Assembly (NCBI GenBank): GCA_025359965.1
Contig: JANYDC010000059.1
Coordinates: forward strand, 1 to 50,407
DNA length: 50,407 nt
Source of the DNA: Pedosphaera sp.
Lineage (GTDB): Bacteria > Verrucomicrobiota > Verrucomicrobiia > Limisphaerales > SXQI01
Direction: 5' to 3'
Both the position numbers and the translations under genes were made by a program. Of the stretch, positions 35,806-45,099 are shown in pieces. A model generated the notes under the pieces. The model made no database searches, was not told the origin of the DNA, and saw nothing but the letters and a program-made list of their open reading frames with translations. Positions within the stretch are counted from its first letter, which is position 1; each line of letters opens with the position of its first letter.

Positions 35806-36810
35806 TCAGAACTGGCTGAGGAAACGGACGTCATTCTGGTAAAACATGCGGATATCGGTGATGCCATAGCGGATCATGGCGATGCGCTCGATACCGAAAC
35901 CGAAGGCCCAGCCGGTCCAAACTTCGGGGTCGTACCCCACGTTTTTGAATACTTGAGGATGAACCATGCCGCAACCGGCGATTTCGAGCCAATCCTTGCC
36001 CATCTTACGCACGAGAGCGCTGGAGAAATCGATTTCGTAGCTTGGCTCAGTGTAAGAGAAATAGTGAGGGCGGAAACGAAGTTTCACCTCATCGCCGAGC
36101 AGTTGTTTGAAGACGAATTCGACAGTGCCCTTGAGGTCGCTCACGGTCACATTTTTGTCCACGTACAGGCCCTCAATTTGGTGAAAGGTGGGGTTGTGGG
36201 TGGCATCGGCATTGTCGCGACGGTAAACACGGCCAGGGACGATGATGCGGATGGGAGGCGGTTGCTTCTCCATAACGCGGATTTGCACGGAGGAGGTGTG
36301 GGTGCGGAGTAAGGAACGACTTCCGCCTGCGAGATAGAAGGTGTCCTGCAGATCGCGCGCGGGATGGTCAGCTGGGGTGTTGAGGGCGTCGAAGCAATGG
36401 TGATCATCCTCGATCTCCGGGCCATCGGCCACGACAAAGCCGAGTTTGCGGAAGCTTTTGACAATGTCGTCGGTGACTTGGGTGAGGGGGTGTTGATGAC
36501 CGGCGGTGCGGCGGCGTCCGGGGAGGCTGAAATCAGTGGCGATCTTGGGCAGGGAAGCGCTGAGTTCCAATGTACCACGTCGTTCGGCCAGAGCGGCTTC
36601 CAGAATATTCTTGGTCTCGTTGAGGCGTTTGCCGGCGGCGGGCTTTTCCTCTTTGGGCAACTGGCTGAGTTGTTTCAACAGAGCGGTGAAGGCTCCGTTT
36701 ATGCCGAGGGATTGCGCTCGTGCGTTGTCCAATGCTGCAAGATCCGCCGCTTCTGCAAAAGATTTAAGGGCGGCTTCGCGGACAGGTTCTAGTTGATCAA
36801 GGAATGACAT
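35806..36810 (-). CDS. pheS: Phenylalanyl-tRNA synthetase alpha subunit
   Basis: Catalytic subunit that activates Phe and charges tRNA-Phe. ATG 36810 (MSFLDQLEPVREAAL) gives 334 residues and has GGGAG seven bases upstream; an in-frame start at 36840 lies within a terminator hairpin and is unlikely. Class II motifs are visible: motif 1 near HPLTQVTDDIVKSFRKLGF, motif 2 in LLRTHTSSVQIRVME and IIVPGRVYRRDN with FHQIEGLYVD, and motif 3 in GWAFGFGIERIAMIRYGI. The N-terminal coiled coil that grips tRNA is present. Confidence 0.97.
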   Translation of the reverse strand: MSFLDQLEPVREAALKSFAEAADLAALDNARAQSLGINGAFTALLKQLSQLPKEEKPAAGKRLNETKNILEAALAERRGTLELSASLPKIATDFSLPGRRRTAGHQHPLTQVTDDIVKSFRKLGFVVADGPEIEDDHHCFDALNTPADHPARDLQDTFYLAGGSRSLLRTHTSSVQIRVMEKQPPPIRIIVPGRVYRRDNADATHNPTFHQIEGLYVDKNVTVSDLKGTVEFVFKQLLGDEVKLRFRPHYFSYTEPSYEIDFSSALVRKMGKDWLEIAGCGMVHPQVFKNVGYDPEVWTGWAFGFGIERIAMIRYGITDIRMFYQNDVRFLSQF

Positions 36811-36823
36811 CGGTTGCTCCCAA

Positions 36824-36858
36824 AGAAAAAGGGCGGCCAAGATGGTGCTTGGTCGCCC
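36824..36858 (-). terminator. Terminator-like hairpin between rplT and pheS
   Basis: On the minus strand GGGCGACCAAG and CTTGGCCGCCC form an 11-bp stem (one G-U) around a 6-base loop, followed directly by TTTTTCTTT and then the pheS ribosome-binding site GGGAG. The U-tract ends about ten bases before the pheS ATG. Its placement suggests attenuation or partial termination between the ribosomal protein and synthetase genes. No leader peptide frame with Phe codons is present in the 72-base gap. Confidence 0.8.
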
Positions 36859-36882
36859 TGGTTAAAATCAGCCGGAATCAGA

Positions 36883-37257
36883 TCAGGCAGCCTTGGCTGT
36901 CTTTGTCTTCAGAGCGTCTTGGGCAACCCCAACGAGGAGGTTAAACGCAGCGACATCAGTGGCGGCCAAGTCAGCGAGGGCCTTGCGGTCCAGCGCGACA
37001 CCGGCGGCTTTGATGCCTTCCATGAAGCGGCTGTAAGTCATGCCGGCAGCCCGGGAGGCCGCGTTGATGCGGACCTGCCATAGGGCGCGGAATGTACGTT
37101 TTTTCACCTTGCGATCGCGGAAGGCATACTGCCTACCGTGGTCGAGGGCGTCCGCTGCATAGCGGTAAAGTTTGGAGCGGCGCATCCGGAAGCCTTTGGC
37201 GGCTTTGATTGTCCGGATACGGCGTTTACGTGAGGCTGGCCCGTTTGTGGCGCGCAT
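36883..37257 (-). CDS. rplT: 50S ribosomal protein L20
   Basis: A 124-residue basic protein that binds 23S rRNA early in 50S assembly. It shows the L20 core: KAAKGFRMRRSKLYRYA, ALDHGRQYAFRDRKVKKRTFRALWQVRINAA, and YSRFMEGIKAAGVALDRKALADLA. It sits 19 bases after rpmI. In many bacteria L20 represses this operon by binding its own leader; no such structure was identified here. Confidence 0.97.
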   Translation of the reverse strand: MRATNGPASRKRRIRTIKAAKGFRMRRSKLYRYAADALDHGRQYAFRDRKVKKRTFRALWQVRINAASRAAGMTYSRFMEGIKAAGVALDRKALADLAATDVAAFNLLVGVAQDALKTKTAKAA

Positions 37258-37276
37258 GGTCTATTAACAGTTGAAA

Positions 37277-37486
37277 TTAATGGCTGAACGGTAGGTTCTG
37301 GGTGATACGGTAAACATCGGTCTTATCGACCATGACCGCTGTACCCAGCGAACGGCGACGATCAGAGTTCTTCGTCGCGAGCAAGTGACGCTTGCCTGCG
37401 CGTGAACGCTTAACTTTACCGGAGGCGGTAATCTTGAACCGTTTGGCTACCGCTTTGCGGGTTTTGATTCCTTTTGGACGTCGCAT
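37277..37486 (-). CDS. rpmI: 50S ribosomal protein L35
   Basis: A 69-residue, strongly basic protein with the L35 pattern: KGIKTRKAVAKRFKITASGKVKRSRAGKRHLL then KNSDRRRSLG. It is the first gene of the rpmI-rplT-pheS-pheT set. The usual upstream neighbour infC is missing; instead a uracil-DNA-glycosylase-like gene in the same direction lies 136 bases upstream. A TTGACA hexamer on the minus strand near 37598-37603 could be part of its promoter, but no good -10 partner was found. Confidence 0.96.
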   Translation of the reverse strand: MRRPKGIKTRKAVAKRFKITASGKVKRSRAGKRHLLATKNSDRRRSLGTAVMVDKTDVYRITQNLPFSH

Positions 37487-37622
37487 ACTATTTATCCTAT
37501 CGAAAGAGGGGAGACCATACGTGGGTGCCCGGGAGGCTGCAAGGAAAAAGAACGGATTTTTTCGCTGGCTCGCGATGGCAACTAACAGAAGAATCGTGTC
37601 AACTTGTGGAATTATCGGGATG

Positions 37623-38285
37623 TTAACGTGCGATTTTGATCTGCACGTCGTCTTTCATCTGTTTCCAGTCAGATGTTGCAAGTTTTCTTCCCCTGTTGTT
37701 TTGGCCGCGAGCGCCGGTGTGGGCTTGGCACCATATCCGTGTATTTCCAAAATCGAACGGGCATTTGATAGCGGCATCCATCCGGTCGGCCCGTTCTATT
37801 TCACACGCTTCCTGCATGGCTTGGAAAGTGGCAAGACCAAGACATATTACCAATTTGGGTTGCACAATTTCAATTTGTGGAATCGCAAATTCAACTGCTG
37901 CGCTTTTCAAGACAGACCTCGGAATGGTTGCCGATATGCCCCCTTGTTTAATGAACGGGAACAGGTTAGTAGCGAAAATTTCGCTTAATTTCACTTCAAA
38001 AGTGCCATCCAACAACTCAATGAGCCGCTTATTCGTCGGCAGTCCCGGGTAGTGTCCTTTCTTTTCAACGTCGCTGTGGAAACCGCTATTGATGGAATCA
38101 TGTGAACTCCAGTCTTGCAGCAAGACCATAATTTGAGAATCGAGATTCTTGGCGGATTTTGTGTATGGCGATACGAAATCAGACTCATACCGTCCCTCGT
38201 AGTAATCGCCAACGGAAGCATATCCCGGCCATCGAGTTTGTTGCCGTTTTTGTCCGAGTGCTTTCATTTTTTGTAGCTTGCTCAT
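37623..38285 (-). CDS. Uracil-DNA glycosylase superfamily-like protein
   Basis: A 220-residue soluble protein. Features that recall the UDG superfamily are a strand-turn IMVLLQDWSSHDS near residue 50, where the family has its water-activating loop, ATNLFPF near 105, PKLVICLGLATFQAMQE near 142, and the C-terminal HTGARGQNNRG near 189, in the position of the HPS/HPAA minor-groove loop. The N-terminus is Lys/Arg/Gln-rich (SKLQKMKALGQKRQQTRW). The match is by pattern only and the catalytic residue is not certain, so it may belong to a related non-repair branch. It starts 130 bases downstream of the orphan antitoxin gene on the same strand. Confidence 0.5.
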   Translation of the reverse strand: MSKLQKMKALGQKRQQTRWPGYASVGDYYEGRYESDFVSPYTKSAKNLDSQIMVLLQDWSSHDSINSGFHSDVEKKGHYPGLPTNKRLIELLDGTFEVKLSEIFATNLFPFIKQGGISATIPRSVLKSAAVEFAIPQIEIVQPKLVICLGLATFQAMQEACEIERADRMDAAIKCPFDFGNTRIWCQAHTGARGQNNRGRKLATSDWKQMKDDVQIKIAR

Positions 38286-38415
38286 ATGTGATTGATGACC
38301 TCTCGATGTTTCCTAAAGCACTGTTGATCGGCTAGGCGCGTGAGTGGGATTGACTTGAAGTTAATTTAAGGGAGAAAAGTGCTCGGATTCTTTGCGTGCT
38401 TTTTCGACGCAGACT

Positions 38416-38643
38416 TCACGCCAGCCTTTTCATGGTTACTGCGAAATCCTTCATTGTAGCCTTAATGACACTGGAAACCTCAGGTCGAGAGGGGCGCGGA
38501 CGGATAGACGTAAGAGTGATAGTCCCACCCTGATGGACTTCCAGTTTCAATTGGTCTCCCGTTTTGAGATGCGCCAAGTCCACGAGAGTGGCATCGAAGA
38601 TGATCCCATTCGAATTGCCGACTTTGCTGACGGTCTTGATCAT
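38416..38643 (-). CDS. AbrB/MazE/SpoVT-type antitoxin-like protein without a toxin
   Basis: A 75-residue protein with the swapped-hairpin AbrB fold pattern: IKTVSKVGNSNGIIFDATLVDLAHLKTGDQLKLEVHQGG, then TITLTSIRP. The GNSNGI element and GDQLKL are typical of MazE-like DNA-binding antitoxins. The C-terminal helix (VSSVIKATMKDFAVTMKRLA) would wrap a toxin. No toxin-sized frame follows in the 130 bases before the next gene, and none precedes it. It could be an orphan regulator, an antitoxin whose toxin was lost, or partner of the UDG-like gene. Confidence 0.75.
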   Translation of the reverse strand: MIKTVSKVGNSNGIIFDATLVDLAHLKTGDQLKLEVHQGGTITLTSIRPRPSRPEVSSVIKATMKDFAVTMKRLA

Positions 38644-38698
38644 TGAGTAATACTAGGTTTAACAACCGTGAAACTCAAAGCGTTTGGGAGTTATTCTG

Positions 38699-41600
38699 TT
38701 AATCATCCTGAGCCACACGATAATAGACCGCGTCGTGGCCGTTGAGTAGGAGGGGAGAGATTTGAAGGCTGATAGTGCTGTTGGTCTCGGCGGCGATGAA
38801 GTTCTCGGGGGTGGGTGGGAAGGTTGAGAACCATGAAGGAGTTTGGAGATCGAAGGTTGTTTCGAGCCGGTAGCGCTTGCCCACTATGGTGGGGAAACTG
38901 ATTTGAAGGAGTCCGGCGGCATTTTTTAGGGCAATCTCAAGCGTAGTACCAAGAGGCGGACCGAAGGCTTGTTGGTACTCCGCCTTGAGGGTAAGGCCGG
39001 AGGGGGCGGTGTCCGAGGCGTTTTTTGTGAGCGTGCCGAAGTAGCGGTTTTCCCACCAGTCGGGGAGGCCATCGGAATCCGAATCACGTTGGGTTGAGGT
39101 GGTTGGCGGTGCTTGGGCTTGGAAGATATCGATGAAGCCGGAGGTTTCGCCGTTTGCCATCAGATCGGTGGCACCAGAGGAGAAGAGGGCGACGGATTGA
39201 GATGGACTTATCATGGCGTTTCCCACGGGACCATTTGCGGGGCTGTTGGTGTTGGTTGAGTGTGAAAGCAGGATGGTTTGATCAGTTTGCAGGTTGTAAA
39301 GGTAGGCTTGGCCGAAAATGGAGGAGATTTCTGAGACTAAGTTGCTGCCACGGCTTTTGAAGGCGAGCCAAACCCCGTCACGTGAAAGAGTGGGCGCGCT
39401 GCTGGCGCCTACCACAGGCGTGTTGGGCAAGCCGTATGCATGCGTAACGAGCCGGGTTTCGCCGGTGGGAAGGTAGGTGACGTAAACCTGACGGTCGGCG
39501 AATCCCAAGTAGGCCGCGTATTTACGGTCGTCTGAAACCACCACCGATTGCGCATTGTATAAATTGGCGATAAGCGCACCGGTTTGTAAATCCACGATGC
39601 GTGTCTGGTTTGAGGAAGTACTTAGTTCAAATGAACTAATCAGCAGAGTTGAGTCGGCAGAAAAACTGAGGGCCAATTTGGTTGAGGTAAAACCACGATT
39701 GGGGGGCAACCCTTCGGTAGCTGATTGGAGCCACTGATTGGTTCCGGTGGGAACGGACTTTAGGTACAGGCGCACCTGAAAATCTGGGCCGAATTCCAAG
39801 CCAGTGGTAAGATTGGTAAGTGAAGAAGCGAAGGCGAGGGTCTTGCCGTCTGGGCTAATTACGGTGCTGTATGCCGAAACGGTCTGATCATTTCCATCGG
39901 CATCACGTACGGCAGGCAAGGCGGTGTCATTCAGGGTGTCGTAAATTTTGGGCCAGTTTTTGAGAGCAGTGTTGTAAACGACCCATCGACCGTCATCGCT
40001 CATGGAGTAACTAAGGAGCTTGTTCTTTGGGACTGAGTTGTTAATGAGTTGGTCGTCCACCGTGACGAGATGGTTGGTTTTGTTGACGATATCGCGTAAG
40101 ACCAGCTGAGGCTGAAGGTTGGTCATCTTTCGCTCGGTCATGTTGGTGGAGTAGGTCAGGATCAGGGTAAACTTGCCGTTTTTGGAAAGCGCCCAATCAA
40201 CCGCTCCTCCAATAGTGCTGTCCTTTAGGGGTGAACCATTGATGTCCACAGTCAGAAGGTCGCGTGCGCCAGTCTGAAGGTTTTGCCGGAGGAGCGACCA
40301 TTCCCGCGTTGCAAAAGGTTGCAGGATCGATGGCTCGCCCGTGGCAAAGATGCAGTAATCTCCGTTCTCGCTGATGGCTTGGAGGTTCAATTTACTGAAG
40401 CCGGTGTGTCCTGGTTCCATGCTGCCGGGAACCTTGGGGCTTTGCAGGGTGATATCGCCGGAGGCGGGATCGAAGGAGAAAATGTCGTAGCGCTGGTTTT
40501 CATCCGCCGGGACGTAACCGCGCTGAATGGTGTCAAAGACTATTCGTTTGGCGAGGGGGTCCATATCGGCATTGCCAAAGGTTTCACCCGGGAGGACGGG
40601 ATCGCTGGTGATTTGGCGAGTTTGACCAGATGGCACATCGCCGAGATAGAGATGGTAGGGGGAGAGGTTGGTGCCTAAGGATTCGCCATAGAGAATTTTG
40701 TTGCCGTCCGTGCTGACGCCATAGAGCCAATCAACAGACACGATGGAATTGGTGGGGGCCGGAAAAATGGGAACAACAGGACTGTTGGTCTTGGCGTCCC
40801 AATATTCCAAGCCTTTGGTAGTGGCAAAAAACAGTCTGGAACCATCCGGAGTGGAGACAAAGGGAACTGAGGTATTAACGGCAATATCAGTCCTTCCCGC
40901 AAGGGCATTGGTAGGCGACGAGGTAAATTCGCCCCGCAGCACATCCATATATTTTCCCGAAGGTGCTGGTATGTTCTTGCCGAAAAAATAGTACAGGCCG
41001 TTTTCGCTGATCGTGAAAAGCTCAACGTTATCGCGAATGCCGATCCCTACCGACTGAGGGCGATCACTGGTGTGCGTCAGCAAATCACGAATGATCATTT
41101 TTGTCGTGTTGGGTGATCCTGGATTCAGGCTTACGTAGATCGCGTGTTTGGCGTCGGGGGCCAAAGAGAAATCACCAATGGAGTCGTATTTAAGGACACC
41201 GTTGAGGGGGTAGGTGCTTTCCAGGGTGAGTTGGCCGGATTCGAGGTCGGCCAGGTACAGGCTGTAGTTGATAATGGTGGCGGCGGTGTTACCCGGCGGG
41301 ATGTTGCCGATGGCGGAGTTCTGGCTTGAGAATAGAATTCGGCTTCCGTCTGTACTTATTTCCGCCTTCTCGATGCCCCCACTGGAGGATTCCACGCCCA
41401 GATCATGGGCCACAAGTTTCCACTCGCCGGTTTCGAGATCAAGGCGGAAGAGGTTGTTTTGGCCGCTGACAGTTTGAGGAACAAGATTTGTGGCGTCGCT
41501 TAGGACCAGCAGGTAGCGGTCATTGCCCGAAATGGCCAGGGCGAAGCTGTTGCCATTGGCTAATTGGAGATCGGACGATGAGAGGGTGAGCAGACGGGTT

Positions 41601-41875
41601 TGATGGGTGAGAAAATCTCGCCGGTAAAGGTGGTTGACGCCATTGTCGGTCAAATCCTCGGTGAGGCCCGAGCCTGTTGATTCAAAAATGCCCCAGTCGC
41701 CTGAACGACTTAAGCGCATGTTGGCGGAGTCGGCCTCCGGAGTGCTGCTGGGAGTGAGGTTGGAGGCTGGGGAGGATACGGTTCGGATCGCTATGTCACC
41801 CAGTGCGGTGCCGCCCAGTACCAACGATGAGCAGAGGATTAGCGCCGTTTTATTGAGCCAAGTTGCCATTTTCAT
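38699..41875 (-). CDS. Giant secreted WD40/TolB-like beta-propeller protein A
   Basis: A 1,058-residue exported protein with a signal peptide (MATWLNKTALILCSSLVLGGTALG; ATG 41875 or 41869). The body is a long chain of propeller repeats recognisable by S-x-D-G-(R/K) turns followed by hydrophobic strands, e.g. LSRSGDWGIFES, ISGNDRYLLVLSDATNL, ISTDGSRILFSS, STDGNKILYG, ISENGDYCIFATG, MSDDGRWVVYN, ISPDGKTLAFAS, LSRDGVWLAFKS; about fourteen, enough for two seven-bladed propellers. Near residue 945 comes DSDSDGLPDWWENRYFG, a thrombospondin type 3-like calcium loop, then a C-terminal beta domain ending AVYYRVAQDD that is common in verrucomicrobial secreted proteins. No enzyme motif or PEP-CTERM signal is present. 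It is last in the array and lacks its own pilin. Confidence 0.82.
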   Translation of the reverse strand: MKMATWLNKTALILCSSLVLGGTALGDIAIRTVSSPASNLTPSSTPEADSANMRLSRSGDWGIFESTGSGLTEDLTDNGVNHLYRRDFLTHQTRLLTLSSSDLQLANGNSFALAISGNDRYLLVLSDATNLVPQTVSGQNNLFRLDLETGEWKLVAHDLGVESSSGGIEKAEISTDGSRILFSSQNSAIGNIPPGNTAATIINYSLYLADLESGQLTLESTYPLNGVLKYDSIGDFSLAPDAKHAIYVSLNPGSPNTTKMIIRDLLTHTSDRPQSVGIGIRDNVELFTISENGLYYFFGKNIPAPSGKYMDVLRGEFTSSPTNALAGRTDIAVNTSVPFVSTPDGSRLFFATTKGLEYWDAKTNSPVVPIFPAPTNSIVSVDWLYGVSTDGNKILYGESLGTNLSPYHLYLGDVPSGQTRQITSDPVLPGETFGNADMDPLAKRIVFDTIQRGYVPADENQRYDIFSFDPASGDITLQSPKVPGSMEPGHTGFSKLNLQAISENGDYCIFATGEPSILQPFATREWSLLRQNLQTGARDLLTVDINGSPLKDSTIGGAVDWALSKNGKFTLILTYSTNMTERKMTNLQPQLVLRDIVNKTNHLVTVDDQLINNSVPKNKLLSYSMSDDGRWVVYNTALKNWPKIYDTLNDTALPAVRDADGNDQTVSAYSTVISPDGKTLAFASSLTNLTTGLEFGPDFQVRLYLKSVPTGTNQWLQSATEGLPPNRGFTSTKLALSFSADSTLLISSFELSTSSNQTRIVDLQTGALIANLYNAQSVVVSDDRKYAAYLGFADRQVYVTYLPTGETRLVTHAYGLPNTPVVGASSAPTLSRDGVWLAFKSRGSNLVSEISSIFGQAYLYNLQTDQTILLSHSTNTNSPANGPVGNAMISPSQSVALFSSGATDLMANGETSGFIDIFQAQAPPTTSTQRDSDSDGLPDWWENRYFGTLTKNASDTAPSGLTLKAEYQQAFGPPLGTTLEIALKNAAGLLQISFPTIVGKRYRLETTFDLQTPSWFSTFPPTPENFIAAETNSTISLQISPLLLNGHDAVYYRVAQDD

Positions 41876-41937
41876 GATCTTATTTGTGACTATTTAAGCC
41901 GCCAACTGATGATGTTGGCAATGGGAATCAATGTTGA

Positions 41938-44900
41938 TTAATTCACTTGAACCACCCTGTAATAGACGGTGCTTTGGGCTTGGATGTCCTGCTGCGGGTT
42001 GCCTACGAATGTCGTGGTGGTTTCGGTGGCGATGATTGTTGAAGACGAATTGGGCCAAGCTGTGTTGGAGAGGTCTGAGGTGTTTTCAATGCGGTAGGGT
42101 CTGCCGACAATGGAAGGGAAGGTTATTTGCAATTCGCCAGTGGCGTTGTCGAAGCTGGCTTGAATTTGAATGCTCCTAAAAATGCCGACATTTTGTTCAT
42201 ATTCCTGTCGGACACTGACACCGGAAGTGCCTTTGTCCGACTTGGTTTTGAAGAGGTCGCCGTAGTAGCGATATTCCCACCAGTCGGGCAGGCCGTCGCC
42301 TTCGGAGTCGCGAGGGCGATTAAGATCGGTCCGCAGTTCGGTTTGATAGAGGTCGGTCACTCCCGAGGGCTGGCCGTCTGATTGGAGGTCGGTCGCTCCG
42401 GAGGTGAAGAAGAGGGTGTCGCTGTTGCGCGACATTCTCAGGGAGCCACTGGCGCTGTTGGCTCCGCCTTTTGTGGTGGAGGCTGCCGATGCAATAAGTA
42501 GCATGTCCGTGTGAATGTTGTATTCGTAAATTTGAGGGAATCCACTCGGGGTGTATTCGGTGAGGTTGGATGCGGTGGAGGCAAATGTCAGCCAGGCTCC
42601 ATCGGATGAAAAGCTGGGTGCGCCACACGAGCCGAGAGCGGGCACGTCCGGCTGACCGTAGGCGCGCGAGACGAGCCGGGTTTCGCCGGTCGGCAAGTAG
42701 GTTAGGTAGACCTGTTTTGAAGTGTAGGAGATCGAGTCCATCCCCACTAACATTGAGCGTAAATAGGCGGCATATTGCCGGTCTTTGGAGACCACCGGGT
42801 CAGAGGCGTTCTGAAACCGACTGATGTTCGTTCCTGTAGGGATGTCAATAATGGCGACTTTTTCGTTTTGTTGTTTTGAAAGTGTAAGGAGGGTTGAATC
42901 GTCGGAGATTTTGATGATGGTAGGCAAAAAGCCTTCAAAGTCAAAAGGCAGCCGTCGGTTGGTTTCGCTCGTAAGGTCGCGAATATACAGCTTATAAGGA
43001 GCGTTATCGAAAACCCCTGACGAAAGCCCGTAGGATGGGGAAATGAAGGCCAAACCGCGACCGTCCGGGCTGAGGGACCAAGCTCGAATTGTCACGCTGG
43101 CTTCAGATCGGTTCAGGTCCCGCACAGCCCTGTCGACCCGGTCATTCAGACGGTCGTAGAGCATCAGGGAGGTGTTCCGTGAAGTCGAGTAGACCACCCT
43201 GCGTCCGTCGCCGCTCATGGCGTAGCTTAGGATGGAAGATGAGAATGGGTGTGCGGAATCATACCCTTCATCTGCGCTGACCAGATAATTGGTCTTGCGT
43301 TTGATGTCGTGAAGGATCAGTTGAGTCTGAGAATAGGGTGCGTACCGGGATGCCAGATTGGTGGCAGCGGTGAGCATAAGTACGAATTTTCCATCGCGCG
43401 AAAGCACGGCGTCCAGAACTGGCGATGTGGCGGGAAGTCCAGTGATATCCACGGAAAGCAGTTCGCGTTGGCCTGTTAGCAAGTTTTGTCCGAACAAACA
43501 CAGGTTGGTGGCTTGATAAGGCTGGAGGAGTGCGGGTGAGACTGAAAAGAAAATGCAGTATGAACCGTCATCGTTGACCGATTGGGCAGGCATCCGGGTA
43601 TACCCAGGCGCTCTTGGTTCCGGGCCGTTCACAGCTTTTGGGGTTAGGAGAGTGAAGGCAGATGATTCAACATCGAACTCAAAAAGATCATGGCTGCGGT
43701 TCAAATCGTCGGTCACATAATCGGGCTGCACGCTGTCAAAAAGGATCTGCCGGCCTAACGAGTCCATAACAGCGTTGGCAAATGATTCGCTCTCGCTGTC
43801 CTGTGAGAGGGGATGGGTGATGGGTGTGATTTGGCCGGTTGCTATATCGGTGAGATATAAGCTGAGGTTGGTGTGAAGAGCGCCGGTTGGATCCACGTTG
43901 GAGCCGTAGAGAAGTTTGTTGCCGTCGTCGCTCACGGCATAGGGCCAACTGTTGGCGGGGCTGCCATTGGTAGCTACCGTCGAGACCGGAACCAGATTGG
44001 TCGAGGTTTCGGCCTCCCAGTAGACGATGCCGTTGGTGTTGGAAAAGAAGAGTCGAGATCCGTTGGTGGTCGAGAGCACCGGGGTACCCGGAAGAGTGCT
44101 CGTTGGATACGATGCGGTGGCTTTTGTGAGATTGGTCGTTCCAAATTCCCTTCGAATCAAGCTGAAGAATGGGCGGTCGGTTCGGTTGCCGGTTTTAGCA
44201 AGAAAGTAGAATCGCCCGTCTTGGCTGATTGAAATTGGGATGGTGTGAGTTCTGTCGAAGGTGCCTTGGGTGGTGCGCTCGCCGGTGTGAGTCTTAAAGT
44301 CGCGAACTACCAGCAGCAAAGGTTCGACAGGGGAGATGGACAAAGGGGCGGGTATGTAAACTCCATTATTACCATCCGGGGACAGGACGAAATCTGTTAC
44401 ATTGTCGTACCCCCCGCCGTCGAAGTCGCTTTCGATGGTGATCTTGCCGGTTTCCATGTCAGAGAGGAGCAGGTTGTTTCCCGTCACCGTCGGTGGAAAA
44501 TTGCCCAAGGACTTGTTGGCGCTGGTAAAGAGAATGAAACGGCCGTCTGAGGTGATCTGGGCCGCGTTCACTTTTCCGCTGGCGGAGGTTCGGTCGATGT
44601 CGTGATTGACCAATTGCCAAAGGCCGGTGTCGAGGTCCAGTCGGAAAAGATTGTTGCCACCTGTCACGGTGTTGGTGGTGAGATTGGTGGCATCGCTGAG
44701 GGCGAGCAGGTAGCGGCCGTTACCAGACAAGGCCAGCGCGATGGATGAGCCATCAGCCAGCTTTTGACCGAATTTGGGTCGAGTCAGCAAACGGGTAGGG
44801 CCTTTGGGTAGCACGCGGAGGTATAGGTGGCCGATGCCGGGATCCGTTTGATCCTGCGTAAGACCTATTCCGAGGGAGTGGAAAACGCCGAAATTTCCAT

Positions 44901-45072
44901 TGGGGCTGAGAATCATGCTCCATGATTCCGCAGGAGGAGTGCTGCTGCTGAGCCTGGGCGACGGGGGGGTAGAAACGGTTGTAGTTCCCAGCACAGCGAA
45001 AACAGAAAGATGCAGTAAAAAGGCGACGGGTACACAAATTGCCATGTTTTTGAGTGGAATCACCTTTTTCAT
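41938..45072 (-). CDS. Giant secreted WD40/TolB-like beta-propeller protein B
   Basis: Paralog of protein A with the same plan over 1,044 residues. ATG 45072 (MKKVIPLKN, then a hydrophobic signal to AVLG) is the start; a TTG at 45087 is also in frame. Repeats include LSPNGNFGVFHS, LSGNGRYLLALSDATNLT, ITSDGRFILFTS, ISQDGRFYFLAK, VSDDGNKLLYGS, MSGDGRRVVYST, LSPDGRGLAFIS and SSDGAWLTFAS. The tail has DSEGDGLPDWWEYRYYG and ends STVYYRVVQVN. It begins 27 bases after the stop of pilin A, so pilin and propeller are one transcription unit. It lies 62 bases from protein A, which follows it. It is closer in sequence to protein C than to A, judging by the 3' ends. Confidence 0.82.
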   Translation of the reverse strand: MKKVIPLKNMAICVPVAFLLHLSVFAVLGTTTVSTPPSPRLSSSTPPAESWSMILSPNGNFGVFHSLGIGLTQDQTDPGIGHLYLRVLPKGPTRLLTRPKFGQKLADGSSIALALSGNGRYLLALSDATNLTTNTVTGGNNLFRLDLDTGLWQLVNHDIDRTSASGKVNAAQITSDGRFILFTSANKSLGNFPPTVTGNNLLLSDMETGKITIESDFDGGGYDNVTDFVLSPDGNNGVYIPAPLSISPVEPLLLVVRDFKTHTGERTTQGTFDRTHTIPISISQDGRFYFLAKTGNRTDRPFFSLIRREFGTTNLTKATASYPTSTLPGTPVLSTTNGSRLFFSNTNGIVYWEAETSTNLVPVSTVATNGSPANSWPYAVSDDGNKLLYGSNVDPTGALHTNLSLYLTDIATGQITPITHPLSQDSESESFANAVMDSLGRQILFDSVQPDYVTDDLNRSHDLFEFDVESSAFTLLTPKAVNGPEPRAPGYTRMPAQSVNDDGSYCIFFSVSPALLQPYQATNLCLFGQNLLTGQRELLSVDITGLPATSPVLDAVLSRDGKFVLMLTAATNLASRYAPYSQTQLILHDIKRKTNYLVSADEGYDSAHPFSSSILSYAMSGDGRRVVYSTSRNTSLMLYDRLNDRVDRAVRDLNRSEASVTIRAWSLSPDGRGLAFISPSYGLSSGVFDNAPYKLYIRDLTSETNRRLPFDFEGFLPTIIKISDDSTLLTLSKQQNEKVAIIDIPTGTNISRFQNASDPVVSKDRQYAAYLRSMLVGMDSISYTSKQVYLTYLPTGETRLVSRAYGQPDVPALGSCGAPSFSSDGAWLTFASTASNLTEYTPSGFPQIYEYNIHTDMLLIASAASTTKGGANSASGSLRMSRNSDTLFFTSGATDLQSDGQPSGVTDLYQTELRTDLNRPRDSEGDGLPDWWEYRYYGDLFKTKSDKGTSGVSVRQEYEQNVGIFRSIQIQASFDNATGELQITFPSIVGRPYRIENTSDLSNTAWPNSSSTIIATETTTTFVGNPQQDIQAQSTVYYRVVQVN

Positions 45073-45099
45073 AGGATCATTTAGCAAATGAGCGAGATA

